From Bin87 sp965203855 (lineage in GTDB: Bacteria; Chloroflexota; Dehalococcoidia; Lucifugimonadales; UBA3495), in assembly GCA_965203855.1 (NCBI GenBank), contig CBDBDN010000005.1, positions 744,001 through 808,000 on the forward strand: a DNA stretch of 64,000 nt, written 5' to 3'. Of this stretch, positions 8,004 through 16,886 are shown piece after piece. Made by a program: the position numbers and the translations under genes. Below the pieces are notes generated by a model that was not told the origin of the DNA, did no database searches, and saw nothing but the letters and a program-made list of their open reading frames with translations. Positions within the stretch are counted from its first letter, which is position 1. The number at the start of each line of letters is the position of its first letter.

Positions 8004-8609
8004 ATGCAGGATAGGAAGTCATATTTGTCGCGCGTCCTGGGGGTGGAACTGTTGCCGGAGGAGGAGGTGGGGGCGATACTGGACACCAACGCGGGGATGG
8101 TTGGCGAACCGCCGGCGGGCGGCGCCGCCCTAATCGCTACCAACGCCCGGCTCATTTATATGGCGGCGGAACCGCAAGGGCAGGCGACGGAAATGTTCGC
8201 TATGGATACGGTCTGCGCGGCCCGCATTACGGACGAAAGGAGGCGGGGGCTGTCCTGGGGACAGTGGGTTATGCTGGCGGCGGTTGGCGCCGTCATCTAT
8301 TTGGCGCTGGGGTACTGGCTGGCGGATCGGCTGCCCCTACCGATGATTCCGGTCATCAATATGAATCCGGCCGCATTGGGATTGCTGGTACTGGTCTTGT
8401 TTATCGGGGGCTGGATTTGGCGGGGAACAGCGCGGTCGGCAGTACGCAAAATCCGGGTAACCGGAACGAACTGGACGACGGAGACGCCGGTCAAGGCGCC
8501 GACGGCCGATCTGATTGAGTTCAGCACGGCGTTGATGGCGCTGCGACAAGCGTCATCGGATAGGGTTAATGGCGACAGAGTTCGCCGCGACGGGGTTTGC
8601 GGCGGCTAA
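8004..8609 (+). CDS. Hypothetical membrane protein with PH-like N-terminal region
   Basis: 201 residues. The first 70 residues (SYLSRVLGVELLPEEEVGAI, then ALIATNARLIYM) resemble bacterial PH-like domains, where a sentence such as LxATNxRLIY is typical. Two hydrophobic segments follow at about 87-108 and 121-141 with a short loop, then a cytosolic C-terminal part ending in Arg-rich residues. Function is unknown. Its last 4 bases overlap the end of the convergent tsaD gene. Confidence 0.6.
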   Translation: MQDRKSYLSRVLGVELLPEEEVGAILDTNAGMVGEPPAGGAALIATNARLIYMAAEPQGQATEMFAMDTVCAARITDERRRGLSWGQWVMLAAVGAVIYLALGYWLADRLPLPMIPVINMNPAALGLLVLVLFIGGWIWRGTARSAVRKIRVTGTNWTTETPVKAPTADLIEFSTALMALRQASSDRVNGDRVRRDGVCGG

Positions 8610-9748
8610 TCGTCCGCAGTGATGGCGAAGCCGAGGGACGGGTCAACATCCAGCGACAGGTCGTCAACCAGGCCGCGCTGATACTGGTAAAAGGCGCCGG
8701 CGGCAATCATTGCGCCGTTGTCGGTGCAGAGTACGGGGGGCGGGATGACGGCGGGCAGAGGGGATTCGGCCAGGATGCGCTGGCGCAGTCGGGCGTTGGC
8801 GGTTACGCCGCCGCCGAGGATGAAGCCGCGCACGCGATAACGATCGGCCATATTCAGCAGTTTGGCGACGAGGACATCAACCAAGGCTTCCTGAAATTCG
8901 GCAGCCAGGGCGGATACCAGCAGGTCCGTGTTGTCGGCATCGGTATTGGCATTGGCGGCGGCGGGTTGCGGGTAGAGTCCGACGCGCTGGGCGCGGTGCA
9001 GCAGGGCGGTTTTCACGCCGCTGAAGCTGAAATCCAGGGTGCCGCGCATCCAGGCGCGGGGCAGCGGAGCTGCGGCCTGCTCCAAAACGGCGGCGGCGGC
9101 GGAATCGGCAGCGGCGGCAGCGTTGGCGTCGGTATTGGCATCGTGGTGCAATGCGGGCCGGTTTTCTGCGGCGCGCTGGATTTCGGGGCCGCCGGGGAAG
9201 CCCAAGCCCAGCACGCGCGCCGCCTTGTCAAAGGCTTCGCCGGCGGCGTCGTCCCGGGTGCGGCCTACCAGACGATAGTCGCCGTGGCCCTGCATTAGAA
9301 TCAGGTCGGTATGGCCGCCGGAGGCGACGAGGCAAGCCAGCGGGAAACCGGGGGCGTCGGCGGGCGAGCGGTCGGCAGCAGCCGTTAACCAGGCGGCGTA
9401 GATATGGCCTTCCAGATGGTTGACGCCGAGCAGCGGCACATTCAGAGTAAGCGCGAGGGCTTTGGCAGTATTGAGGCCGCTGATGAGGGAGCCGGCCAAA
9501 CCGGGGCCGTGGGTTACGGCAACGGCGTCGATGTCGCTCAACCGGGCTTCGGCGGCGGATAGGGCGCGTTCCAAAGTGGGCTGTAGGTCGCGGATGTGCT
9601 GTCGGGAGGCCAGCTCCGGGACGACGCCGCCGTGGGGGGCGTGGAGGGCGGCCTGGGATGCGATGGCGTTGGCGCGCAGGATGCGGCCATTTTCAACGAT
9701 GCCTACCGCGGTTTCGTCGCAGGATGTTTCAATGCCCAGGATCAGCAT
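8606..9748 (-). CDS. tsaD: tRNA N6-adenosine threonylcarbamoyltransferase
   Basis: 380 residues from the ATG that gives the canonical start MLILGIETSCDETA; an ATG five codons earlier is an alternative. TsaD transfers the threonylcarbamoyl group to A37 of ANN-reading tRNAs with TsaB/TsaE. The metal-binding HLEGH motif, SGGHTDL, the PGGPEIQRAAE loop, DFSFSGVKTA and the ATP-binding GGGVTANARLR are present. Two low-complexity Ala/Asn/Asp/Thr inserts, one before the DFSFSG block (about 9083-9154) and one near 8935-8967, make it longer than most homologues. No clear ribosome-binding site is seen. Confidence 0.95.
   Translation of the reverse strand: MLILGIETSCDETAVGIVENGRILRANAIASQAALHAPHGGVVPELASRQHIRDLQPTLERALSAAEARLSDIDAVAVTHGPGLAGSLISGLNTAKALALTLNVPLLGVNHLEGHIYAAWLTAAADRSPADAPGFPLACLVASGGHTDLILMQGHGDYRLVGRTRDDAAGEAFDKAARVLGLGFPGGPEIQRAAENRPALHHDANTDANAAAAADSAAAAVLEQAAAPLPRAWMRGTLDFSFSGVKTALLHRAQRVGLYPQPAAANANTDADNTDLLVSALAAEFQEALVDVLVAKLLNMADRYRVRGFILGGGVTANARLRQRILAESPLPAVIPPPVLCTDNGAMIAAGAFYQYQRGLVDDLSLDVDPSLGFAITADD
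9083..9154. repeat. In-frame low-complexity repeat within tsaD
   Basis: GCC/GAT/AAC-rich short repeats encode a run of Asp, Ala, Asn and Thr (HHDANTDANAAAAADS) that is not part of the conserved TsaD fold. A second smaller insert (AAANANTDADNT) lies at about 8935-8967. Confidence 0.6.
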
Positions 9749-9871
9749 AACGCTGACCAGCATAACACGCCGGGGGCGGCGGCGGTAGGGTCGGGCGGAA
9801 TCCGGTTGCGAGGATGGAATGACGGTGTGGGGCCGGCTTGCCAATCGTTAGCCGTCGCATTCTCCACCCGA

Positions 9872-10732
9872 TTACCGCAGCAGCCGATCGCCGCACTGGC
9901 TGCAATAATCGGCATCGGGGCGGTTGCAATGCCGGCAGTAGCCGCAGTAGATCGGCGTCGACCGGCGGGATAACATTACGGCAGAGCCACAGAAACGGCA
10001 GTAACGGCTGATTATCCTGATGCGCTGCCCGCAGTCGCCGCAGTCAATGGTCGGATAATTGCGACGGTAGCGGAACGGTGAAACGCGCTGTCCCCAGGCA
10101 AAACGCCCCAGCGTCCACGCCACGCCCAGGATGACCAGCAGCGCCGCAGCCGGCCAGAATGTAAATACGGCCACATTGAACAGCCCGTGAACTACTGCGC
10201 CGGCGGCGATGCCGACCGGCGTTTTCCAGCGTCGTACTTCGCTCTCTTGAACTTGCTGCCCCAGCGCATAGCCCCAGAAACTGCCGAAAACGACGTGCGC
10301 TGCCGTGCTCAGGGGCGCCCGCAGCAGCATCACCGCCGGGCTAAATGTCAGGATATAGAGAACATTTTCCAGGGATGCAAAACCCAAGCTGGCGGCGACG
10401 CTGTACACCAGCCCATCGCTGGGTTCGTCAAAGTAGCGGGAGCGGTACGCATAAGCCCAGACCGCCAGAAACTTGCAGGTTTCCTCGGTTGGCCCCACCA
10501 CGAACAGCATCCCGGACGCCAGCGATGCCAAACTAGCGGTATCAAGCAAAACGGCGTCGTCCAGAAACAGCGCGTTGATGATGGCGGCCGGTATGGTTGA
10601 GACCATTCCCAGCAGGAACGTAATCGCCAGCATCCGGCGCGGTTCCGGGCGATAGACGTCCTTGCGGACAAAGAACCATAGCCAAAACATTCCCGGCGCA
10701 AAGGCCAGCAGCGGGATGAGCGCCAGTTCCAA
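9872..10732 (-). CDS. PrsW family intramembrane metalloprotease with C-terminal zinc ribbons
   Basis: 286 residues. Several transmembrane helices carry the PrsW signatures: PTEETCKF (Glu83, Glu84 and Lys87 of the EExxK motif), SLGFASLENVLYI, HVVFGSFWG and VHGLFNV. These mark a CAAX-protease/PrsW-type membrane protease. After about residue 210 a soluble tail holds three CxxC pairs (CGDCGQ, CRFCGS, CGYCRHC, CSQCGD) forming probable zinc ribbons. The annotated start is TTG at 10732; an internal ATG at 10690 is possible. It lies 16 nt after the RDD-zinc ribbon gene, so the two probably form one operon. Confidence 0.85.
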   Translation of the reverse strand: MELALIPLLAFAPGMFWLWFFVRKDVYRPEPRRMLAITFLLGMVSTIPAAIINALFLDDAVLLDTASLASLASGMLFVVGPTEETCKFLAVWAYAYRSRYFDEPSDGLVYSVAASLGFASLENVLYILTFSPAVMLLRAPLSTAAHVVFGSFWGYALGQQVQESEVRRWKTPVGIAAGAVVHGLFNVAVFTFWPAAALLVILGVAWTLGRFAWGQRVSPFRYRRNYPTIDCGDCGQRIRIISRYCRFCGSAVMLSRRSTPIYCGYCRHCNRPDADYCSQCGDRLLR

Positions 10733-10748
10733 TTGCCGCCGCCTATTG

Positions 10749-11798
10749 CTATCGCCGGGTTACTACAGTGCCGCAAATCAGATCGTGCAGCCCACGCTTG
10801 TCGCGGCGCAACGCAATCAGCAGGTAACCTATGCCTAAAAGGGCTGCTGAAAGAAAACCGGCCAAATACCGGGAGATTGCCCTCCCGACCCCTGCTTTGC
10901 TCCCGTCCGGGCGCAGCACGCGCAAGCCGAGCAGTCGTTTGCCGACGGTAGTAGCCCACACCGACACTCCTACGGTGTAATAGATACCGGCCACTAAAAC
11001 ACCGAGCAAATCGACCCAGTGCAAGTCTGCGCCAACGGCGAAGTATTCATCAAACCCGGGCCATACTGCAATGATACCTATATCAAGTATGATCAGGATA
11101 ATCCAGTCAATCAGCCAGGCGGCAAACCGACTCCAGAAACCGGCCGGATGCCTGGCGCCGAGCACCGGGTAGTCCACCGGCTCCGGCGCAGCGTCATCCA
11201 GCGGCAGCCCGCAGGAAAAGCAGAACAGCGATCCGGGTTCACTGATACGATGGCAACGCGGGCAGGATACGGCGGCAACGGCGGACGCTTCCGCCGGTTG
11301 CAGATTCGCATCTGCTTGATGCGGCGTCGCTGAATGCGACGTCGGCCCCGCCGGCGTACCGGGTCGATACGGCTTGAGGAGTCCGACCAGCGATTTTAGG
11401 CGGGGAACGATGGCGGTTCCAACATACACCATCCCTTGCCATAACCGAGCCGCGACGGCGACGCTCAATCGCCAAGCCGCCCGACTCAGCCTTTTGATGC
11501 GCGGAGCGGAATAAGATGCCACATCAACAGTGAGTACCCTCAAATCCGTTCCAATATCACTGAGACGGGCATCAGGGCCGGCAGTGCGCCGCGGAGGCAG
11601 CGCATCGGGCAATGGCGGCGATGCCTCAGCGACTGACTGCGGGCCTTCCGGCAAAGCATCGCCGCAGATGTGGCAGAAGTGACTGCCCGGCGGGTTGTGC
11701 GCCCGGCAGCTCGGACATACGGCCGGCATCTGCGTTCCGCAGTGGTTGCAGAAAATGGCGCCGGCCGCAGCGTCCTGCTGGCAGTTGGGACATTCCAT
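10749..11798 (-). CDS. RDD family membrane protein with N-terminal zinc ribbons
   Basis: 349 residues from ATG 11798. Two tandem zinc ribbons occupy residues 1-55 (CPNCQQ...CNHCGT, CPSCRA...CHICGD), then a low-complexity linker, a third ribbon (CPRCHR...CFSCGL) and a C-terminal RDD domain with about four transmembrane helices (AGFWSRFAAWLIDWIIL, GKRLLGLRVLRPDGS, DKRGLHDLICGTVVTR). RDD proteins are membrane proteins of mostly unknown role. Sharing zinc ribbons with the next gene (PrsW-like) suggests that the two act together at the membrane. Confidence 0.85.
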   Translation of the reverse strand: MECPNCQQDAAAGAIFCNHCGTQMPAVCPSCRAHNPPGSHFCHICGDALPEGPQSVAEASPPLPDALPPRRTAGPDARLSDIGTDLRVLTVDVASYSAPRIKRLSRAAWRLSVAVAARLWQGMVYVGTAIVPRLKSLVGLLKPYRPGTPAGPTSHSATPHQADANLQPAEASAVAAVSCPRCHRISEPGSLFCFSCGLPLDDAAPEPVDYPVLGARHPAGFWSRFAAWLIDWIILIILDIGIIAVWPGFDEYFAVGADLHWVDLLGVLVAGIYYTVGVSVWATTVGKRLLGLRVLRPDGSKAGVGRAISRYLAGFLSAALLGIGYLLIALRRDKRGLHDLICGTVVTRR

Positions 11799-11833
11799 AA
11801 TCGGCAACCGGATTGGCGTCGCCCGACCCTCGT

Positions 11834-12721
11834 TTAATGCCCCACCCGATCCTGAAATTCCCGTTCCGTAGTGGCCGCTTCTACCGCCTGATATTCGGGC
11901 AGGCTGATTAGGGCTTCTACGGCGGCGCGGCGCGCGGCTACATCGGCGGCGCCGATGCCGATATGTCCGGTGTCCCGCAGGCTGGCATAGACCCGTTGCA
12001 GCCCTTCCAAGGCGGCGATGGCCGGCGTGGTGGCGTAAATGATGACCTGGTAGCCCAGCGCCTCGTACTCGGACACGGCAATGTCGTCGGTGCCGGCGAT
12101 GACCAGCAGCGGTACATCGGGAACCCCGGCGCGAAAAGTCGCCAGGTCGTCCGGCTGCCGCACGCCGCGCGGCATCACCACATCCACGCCCAAATCCCGC
12201 AGGGCGTTGCCGCGCCGTATGGCCTCGTCCATATCGCCCTCTACGGCGGTGAACGCATCGGTGCGGCCAATGACCAGAAAGTCGGGGCTGCTGCGGGCTT
12301 GCAGGGCGTAGCGCATCTTTTCCAGAAACTCGTCCATCGGGATGACGTGTTCCAGCCCGGCGTGATAGGACGCGCGCTTGGGAAACACCTGGTCCTCAAT
12401 ATGGATGCCGCAGATGCCGGCGCGCTCAAAAGTGCGGACGGTGTGCATCGTATGCACCGGGTCGCCATAGCCGGCGCCGGCGTCGCAGATGACGGGCAGG
12501 TTCACCGATTTGGCGACGCGCTGGGCGACATCCACCTGCTCGGTGAGCGTCATCAGCGGTTCGGTAACGGCCAGATGCGCGCCGCTCATATAGCCGCCGA
12601 CATAGACGGTGTCAAACCCCAGCGACTGCACCAGCCGCGCCGACATCGGGTCGTAAGCCCCCGGCGCCACGATGGTTTCGCCCGCGGCCAGCCGCGCTTT
12701 CAAGTCGGATTGCAGAGACAT
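11834..12721 (-). CDS. Isocitrate lyase/PEP mutase superfamily enzyme
   Basis: 295 residues from ATG 12721, placed by a GGAGGT site 8 nt upstream. The (beta/alpha)8 blocks APGAYDPMSARLV, CDAGAGYGD, GIHIEDQVFPK and VIGRTDAF are clear. The KKCGH loop of true isocitrate lyases is absent (here KRASYHAG), so it is more like 2-methylisocitrate/dimethylmalate lyases, oxaloacetate decarboxylase or carboxy-PEP mutase. The exact substrate is unresolved. It is a stand-alone gene after the RDD/PrsW pair. Confidence 0.85.
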   Translation of the reverse strand: MSLQSDLKARLAAGETIVAPGAYDPMSARLVQSLGFDTVYVGGYMSGAHLAVTEPLMTLTEQVDVAQRVAKSVNLPVICDAGAGYGDPVHTMHTVRTFERAGICGIHIEDQVFPKRASYHAGLEHVIPMDEFLEKMRYALQARSSPDFLVIGRTDAFTAVEGDMDEAIRRGNALRDLGVDVVMPRGVRQPDDLATFRAGVPDVPLLVIAGTDDIAVSEYEALGYQVIIYATTPAIAALEGLQRVYASLRDTGHIGIGAADVAARRAAVEALISLPEYQAVEAATTEREFQDRVGH

Positions 12722-13016
12722 CTCAAAGTACCTCCGGTTATGCAATTTTCGCCGCCCAGCGTGATGCGGCCGGGCGGCGTGAGGGTATCATATTTTGGCG
12801 GCGCTTATTTACACCCCATCCTTATACCCTCTATATCCCCTTTATCCATGCCAACTCCCGGTTCGGATGATGCGGTATGCCGGCGTATCCGGGCGCCGGC
12901 CCGTGTCGGGCGCGCCGGTATGTGCTACACTGGCTATAGCCAATCCGAAAATCGCCCCGTTGGCATCCATATGCCCTAGCGCATATCAAGCGCATACCCA
13001 AGTAAGGAGGCCCTTT

Positions 13017-13676
13017 ATGCCCAGCAAACGCGGCACCGGCTTGATGATGGTCTGGTGCGAAGTCCCCGCCGATGTTGAGGAGGAGTTCAACCGGTGGTAC
13101 AACACCGAACACTTGCAGGAGCTGCTGGCGGTGCCCGGCGTACTGAACGCTGCCCGCTACGAGGCAACCAGCAGCGGCCCCAAGCATCTGGCGATGTACG
13201 AACTGGAAAGCCCCGATGTCATCAACACCGAGGCGTTTCGCAACCGCCCGCCCACGCCCTGGGCGCAGCAGGTCGGCCCGCGCGCCGTGGCCACTACCCT
13301 CATCAACAATGTCTATCAGATGATCCATCCCACCGGGCTGTCTGATGAACTGGCCGGCGCCGATATGTCGCCCGCTTTGCAGATTGGCCGGATGGATGTT
13401 CCGGCAGAAAACGATGCGGAATGGAACGCCTGGTATTCCGGCGTGTATGTCCCCAACTACGAAAAGGTGTCGGGCGTAATCCGGGGCCGCCGCTGGAAGG
13501 CGGTGCGCGGCGAGCCGTCCTATGCCACGGTGTACGAATTTGAGAACCCGGAAGTGTCGGCCACGGCGGCCTGGCTGGAGCAGCGGGAAGCGCATCCCGA
13601 CAACGCCCGGATGCGGGATGTGATGACGCACGCCGCCGGCTCGCCCGGCATCTGGCGCAAAACTTTCCAGCTCTAG
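13017..13676 (+). CDS. Dimeric alpha/beta-barrel (EthD/DUF4286-like) protein, duplicated domain
   Basis: 219 residues starting at ATG 13017 after AAGGAGG. The protein contains two similar halves: MMVWCEVPADVEEEFNRWYN early and IGRMDVPAENDAEWNAWYSG later, each followed by RxxRxxxxxGxPxY/LAxYE-like strands. This is the pattern of a fused pair of ferredoxin-like dimeric barrels. Related proteins bind or transform small hydrophobic compounds, but no reaction can be assigned. It lies just before the FixH-like/CtaG pair, separated by 18 nt. Confidence 0.65.
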   Translation: MPSKRGTGLMMVWCEVPADVEEEFNRWYNTEHLQELLAVPGVLNAARYEATSSGPKHLAMYELESPDVINTEAFRNRPPTPWAQQVGPRAVATTLINNVYQMIHPTGLSDELAGADMSPALQIGRMDVPAENDAEWNAWYSGVYVPNYEKVSGVIRGRRWKAVRGEPSYATVYEFENPEVSATAAWLEQREAHPDNARMRDVMTHAAGSPGIWRKTFQL

Positions 13677-13694
13677 CGCCGCGTCGCATCGCAA

Positions 13695-14285
13695 ATGCCC
13701 GGCACTATCGCAAACTGGCTTGGCGTCGCGCTGCTGCTGGCGCTGGCGGCGTCCGTTGCGCTGCCCCCGCCGGCGTCGGCGCAGGACATCCGTGGGCTGG
13801 ACACCCAAAAACGGGAGGATGTACCGGCGGGCCCTTACTTACTAACCGCAGAGGCCAAGCCGCTGCCGTCGTTGCAGGCGGCGCAGTTCTTTATCACCGT
13901 GGCCGATGCCGCATCGGGCGCGCCGGCCGGCGATGTCAAAGTGCGCGTTATCGCCTCGCTGCAAGGCAGCGACGAGTACGGGTATGCCCTGGCCACCAGA
14001 GTTGACACCCCCGGCGTTTTTACGGCCACTCTGGTTATTGAAACGCTCGGCATCTGGGAAACGGACCTGGAGATTGAAACGCCGGCCGGCGATACTTACC
14101 TGGCAGAAGGGTTTGACTTTGAGGTCATTGCGCCGACGGCCCGTCGGACGGCGGCCCGACAAGAGGCTGCGCTTATCTTTGGCGGAGTGTCCGTAGCATT
14201 GCTGGCCGGCGGCGCTTATCTGGTCTGGCAGATTCGTCGGACGCAGCGGCAGCGGGAAGCCCGCGCCGGGAATACCGTCGTATGA
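13695..14285 (+). CDS. Secreted FixH/YtkA-like Ig-fold protein with C-terminal anchor
   Basis: 196 residues. A signal peptide (VALLLALAASVALPPPASAQ) is followed by an Ig-like beta domain of the FixH/YtkA/CopC type (FFITVADAASGAPAGDVKV, then PGVFTATLVIETLGIWE) and a C-terminal transmembrane helix (about 155-180) with a basic tail. Such domains accompany cytochrome oxidase or copper-handling genes. Its stop overlaps the ctaG start (ATGATG at 14282), which supports a shared role in oxidase biogenesis. Confidence 0.75.
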   Translation: MPGTIANWLGVALLLALAASVALPPPASAQDIRGLDTQKREDVPAGPYLLTAEAKPLPSLQAAQFFITVADAASGAPAGDVKVRVIASLQGSDEYGYALATRVDTPGVFTATLVIETLGIWETDLEIETPAGDTYLAEGFDFEVIAPTARRTAARQEAALIFGGVSVALLAGGAYLVWQIRRTQRQREARAGNTVV

Positions 14286-15343
14286 TGGTCCGCGGTATGA
14301 TGCGCCGCCGTATGCCGGGGATGATGCTACGCCGCCGGCGGCTTGCGCCATTGTCCCTAGGCATCTCGGCCGGCATCCTGGCCGGCGCCGTTGCCGCGCT
14401 ATGGCTGGGCGTGGGCGCAGCGTCCGCGCACCAGGGCATCCCGCCCGGCCAGACTCCCGCCGGCGCCTGGGGGTTCCTCACCAATCCCGTACCCAGCCTG
14501 TTCCTGCTGGCCGCGCTCTATCTGTATATCAACGGCCTCGCCAACTGGCCCAACCCGACGCACCGGGTCAGCATCTGGCAAAAAGCCAGCTTTGTGGCCG
14601 GCATTCTGGTATTGTTCGCCGCCCTGCAATCGCCCATCGAACCACTGGCCGAGCATTACTTTTCCATCCACCAGGTTCAGCATCTGCTGGTGCGGATGGT
14701 AGGGCCGCTGCTGATACTGCTGGGCGCGCCGCTGACGCCCATGCTGCGGGGGATGCCGGCCTGGATGCGGCAGGGCGTCGTGCGGCGGCTGGTGCGGCTG
14801 CCGGCGGCCCGCTGGCTGTACGGCAAACTGACCAACCCCGTGTTCACCGTCGCAACCTTTCTGGCGCTGCTGTTCATCTGGCAGATGCCCGGCCCGCACA
14901 ACCTGGCGGTGCATAACGACTGGGTACACGAATTGATGCACGGCACGATGCTGGCCAGCGGTTTCCTGTTCTGGTGGATCGTAATAGACCCCAAGCCGCG
15001 CCGTTCCCGCCTGCATTACGGGCTGCGTATCCTGTATCTGGGCTTGATTGTACTGCCCAACACCCTGCTGGGCGCCGCTATCACTTTCCGCGAGGAGCTG
15101 ATTTATACGGCGTACCAGGAACTGCCGCGCCCGTGGGAAAGCCTGTCGTTCATCGCCGACCAGCGTCTCGGCGGGCTGCTGCTCTGGGTGCCGGGAGATA
15201 TGATGAGCATTATCGCCGCCGGCATCGTAATGATGATGTGGTATCAACGGGAAATGGCGGAAAACCCCAACCCGCCAATGCCAACGCTGCCGCCGGCGCC
15301 GGACGCCGAGAGCGGCGATGCCGGCAGCGACGCCGGGGCGTAA
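14282..15343 (+). CDS. ctaG: Cytochrome c oxidase assembly factor CtaG (caa3 type)
   Basis: 353 residues with about eight transmembrane helices. The conserved motifs of the caa3 CtaG family are visible: LQSPIEPLAEHYFSIHQVQH, LLLGAPLTPMLR, HNDWVHELMHGTM and DQRLGGLLLWVPG. The His residues probably bind copper for delivery to subunit II of haem-copper oxidase. The N-terminus is Met/Arg-rich before the first helix. It is translationally coupled to the FixH-like gene. No oxidase subunits lie in the window. Confidence 0.9.
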   Translation: MMVRGMMRRRMPGMMLRRRRLAPLSLGISAGILAGAVAALWLGVGAASAHQGIPPGQTPAGAWGFLTNPVPSLFLLAALYLYINGLANWPNPTHRVSIWQKASFVAGILVLFAALQSPIEPLAEHYFSIHQVQHLLVRMVGPLLILLGAPLTPMLRGMPAWMRQGVVRRLVRLPAARWLYGKLTNPVFTVATFLALLFIWQMPGPHNLAVHNDWVHELMHGTMLASGFLFWWIVIDPKPRRSRLHYGLRILYLGLIVLPNTLLGAAITFREELIYTAYQELPRPWESLSFIADQRLGGLLLWVPGDMMSIIAAGIVMMMWYQREMAENPNPPMPTLPPAPDAESGDAGSDAGA

Positions 15344-15376
15344 TAGTCGTCCTGCGGAACGACGGCATCGGTTATA

Positions 15377-15640
15377 ATGCGGTTCACCGAACATTTTGAG
15401 CAACGACGCCGGCAACGGGAGCCGTATATCCTGACCGCCTGGTGCGAATCAGTCCTGAACAACCCGGTTATGCGTGAAACGCAGCCCAACGGGCGTATCC
15501 GATTTTGGGGCCTAGTGCCGTGGCCGGATGCCGAACATCCCCATTATCTGCGGGTCGTAACGCTTGATGACGCGGACACAGTACTGACCGCTTTCATTGA
15601 CTCCAGTTTCCCCGGCAGATTGCAAAGGAGCCGGCAATGA
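15377..15640 (+). CDS. Small hypothetical protein paired with DUF2283
   Basis: 87 residues, with the core RFWGLVPWPDAEHPHYLRVVTLDDADTV spread over two strands. Genes of this kind are often found directly upstream of DUF2283 genes and are suspected toxin partners, which is inference from family context. The ATG at 15377 overlaps a TATAAT sequence (15373-15378), so translation could be leaderless or start further in. The stop overlaps the next ATG (AATGA). Confidence 0.55.
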   Translation: MRFTEHFEQRRRQREPYILTAWCESVLNNPVMRETQPNGRIRFWGLVPWPDAEHPHYLRVVTLDDADTVLTAFIDSSFPGRLQRSRQ

Positions 15641-15888
15641 AGTTTGAGTATTACCCGGAAACCGACAGCGGCTATCTGCTGCTTTCGGATGAACCGTCGG
15701 TTGAGACCCGCGAGATCCTGGACGGCGTGAATGCCGACTTCAACGCGGCCGGCGCCCTGATCGGGATTGAAATAGAACGGGTTACGCCGCCCGCCCGCCA
15801 TAATGCGGCGCCGGCCGCGGCCGGCCGCTTGGCCGGTTACGGCATTGCCGCCGCTGTTGGCAGCTTGCCCTCCCCCGCCGTCCAGTAG
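15637..15888 (+). CDS. DUF2283 domain protein (possible antitoxin-like partner)
   Basis: 83 residues. The DUF2283 signature is clear: FEYYPETDSGYLLLSD, then VNADFNAAGALIGIEIE. The C-terminal Ala/Gly-rich tail is not part of the family. It is coupled to the 15377 gene by a 4-nt overlap. The pair is probably a regulatory or toxin-antitoxin-like module, but no activity is known. Confidence 0.75.
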   Translation: MKFEYYPETDSGYLLLSDEPSVETREILDGVNADFNAAGALIGIEIERVTPPARHNAAPAAAGRLAGYGIAAAVGSLPSPAVQ

Positions 15889-15947
15889 CATCCGGCAGCA
15901 TTGGCTGATTACTCCAAACCCGAAAGCGATTGCACAGGAGCAGTACG

Positions 15948-16796
15948 ATGGCTAACCCTACTCCCGTCATTGATTGCCAGGTCCACGCTTACGAGCGCAA
16001 CCGCCCGGAACGCCCCTGGATCGGATTCCTGGAAGGCCCCGACGAAGTAACCGGCGATGACATGGTTGCGGCGATGGACGCCGTCGGCGTTGACGGCGCC
16101 CTGCTGATTTCGCCCTACTCAATGTATCGCTACGACGCCAGCTATGCCCTGGAAGTGTACGCCAAACATCCCGACCGTTTCGGCCTGATTAAGCCTTTTG
16201 ACCCGCATTCGGAAACCGTCGCCGACGAAATCGCCGATTGGACGGCTACGCCCGGCGTGGTCGGCGTCCGGGTGATGCTGGCCTATGCGGATTATGCGGC
16301 CGACGACCCGGGCCTGCATCGCATCTTGGCCGCCGCCGCCGCTGCCGGCGTTCCGGTGAATGTAATGGCCGCCGGCAAACTGCCCCTGCTGGCCGAGCTG
16401 GCCCGCCGCAATCCCAACACGCAGGTAGTGATTGACCATGTAGGGCTGGCCCAGCCTTTTGCGCCGCCCCCGCCGCCGCAACCTTTCGCCGACCTGCCCA
16501 ATGTGCTGGCCCTGGCCGAATACGACAATGTCGCTATCAAGATTTCCGGCGCCGGCACCCTGTCGCATCAGCCCTTTCCTTACCCGGACATCTGGGAACC
16601 GCTAGGCCGGGTATTCGCCGCCTACGGGCTGGAACGCTGCCTGTGGGGCACCGACTGGACGCGCGCCGTCAAACTGCTTACCTACGAACAGGGCGTAGCG
16701 GCGTTCCGGGTTACCGATGCGTTGTCGGATGCCGAGCGCTCAATGCTGATGGGCGGCGCGCTGTCCCGCATCTACAACTGGTCGCCCAATCAGTGA
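15948..16796 (+). CDS. Amidohydrolase-2 family metal-dependent hydrolase
   Basis: 282 residues from ATG 15948 with an AGGAG site. The fold is the TIM-barrel of amidohydrolase family 2: VIDCQVHAYE (here QVH rather than HxH at the first metal site), DRFGLIKPFDPH, VIDHVGLAQP and the C-terminal CLWGTDWTRA with a catalytic Asp. Related enzymes include 2-pyrone-4,6-dicarboxylate lactonase and decarboxylases. The missing first HxH histidine is usual in the lactonase branch. It precedes an FAH-family gene, so the two may act on one ring-cleavage pathway. Confidence 0.85.
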   Translation: MANPTPVIDCQVHAYERNRPERPWIGFLEGPDEVTGDDMVAAMDAVGVDGALLISPYSMYRYDASYALEVYAKHPDRFGLIKPFDPHSETVADEIADWTATPGVVGVRVMLAYADYAADDPGLHRILAAAAAAGVPVNVMAAGKLPLLAELARRNPNTQVVIDHVGLAQPFAPPPPPQPFADLPNVLALAEYDNVAIKISGAGTLSHQPFPYPDIWEPLGRVFAAYGLERCLWGTDWTRAVKLLTYEQGVAAFRVTDALSDAERSMLMGGALSRIYNWSPNQ

Positions 16797-16886
16797 GTTA
16801 AGCGTAAGATTGGCGGCGGACTAACTGCCCTAACCCCGTCAACTGCCGTCCTCCCGAAAATTCGCGCGCCAAGACGAGGAGCTACG

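Noticed and set aside
8597..9298. Gly-rich plus-strand frame opposite tsaD
   Set aside because: Repetitive composition derives from the GC-rich repeats in tsaD; no start signal.
11963..12979. Plus-strand open frame opposite the isocitrate lyase-family gene
   Set aside because: Composition is His/Gly/Arg-rich as expected of an antisense shadow, and the minus-strand gene has clear motifs.
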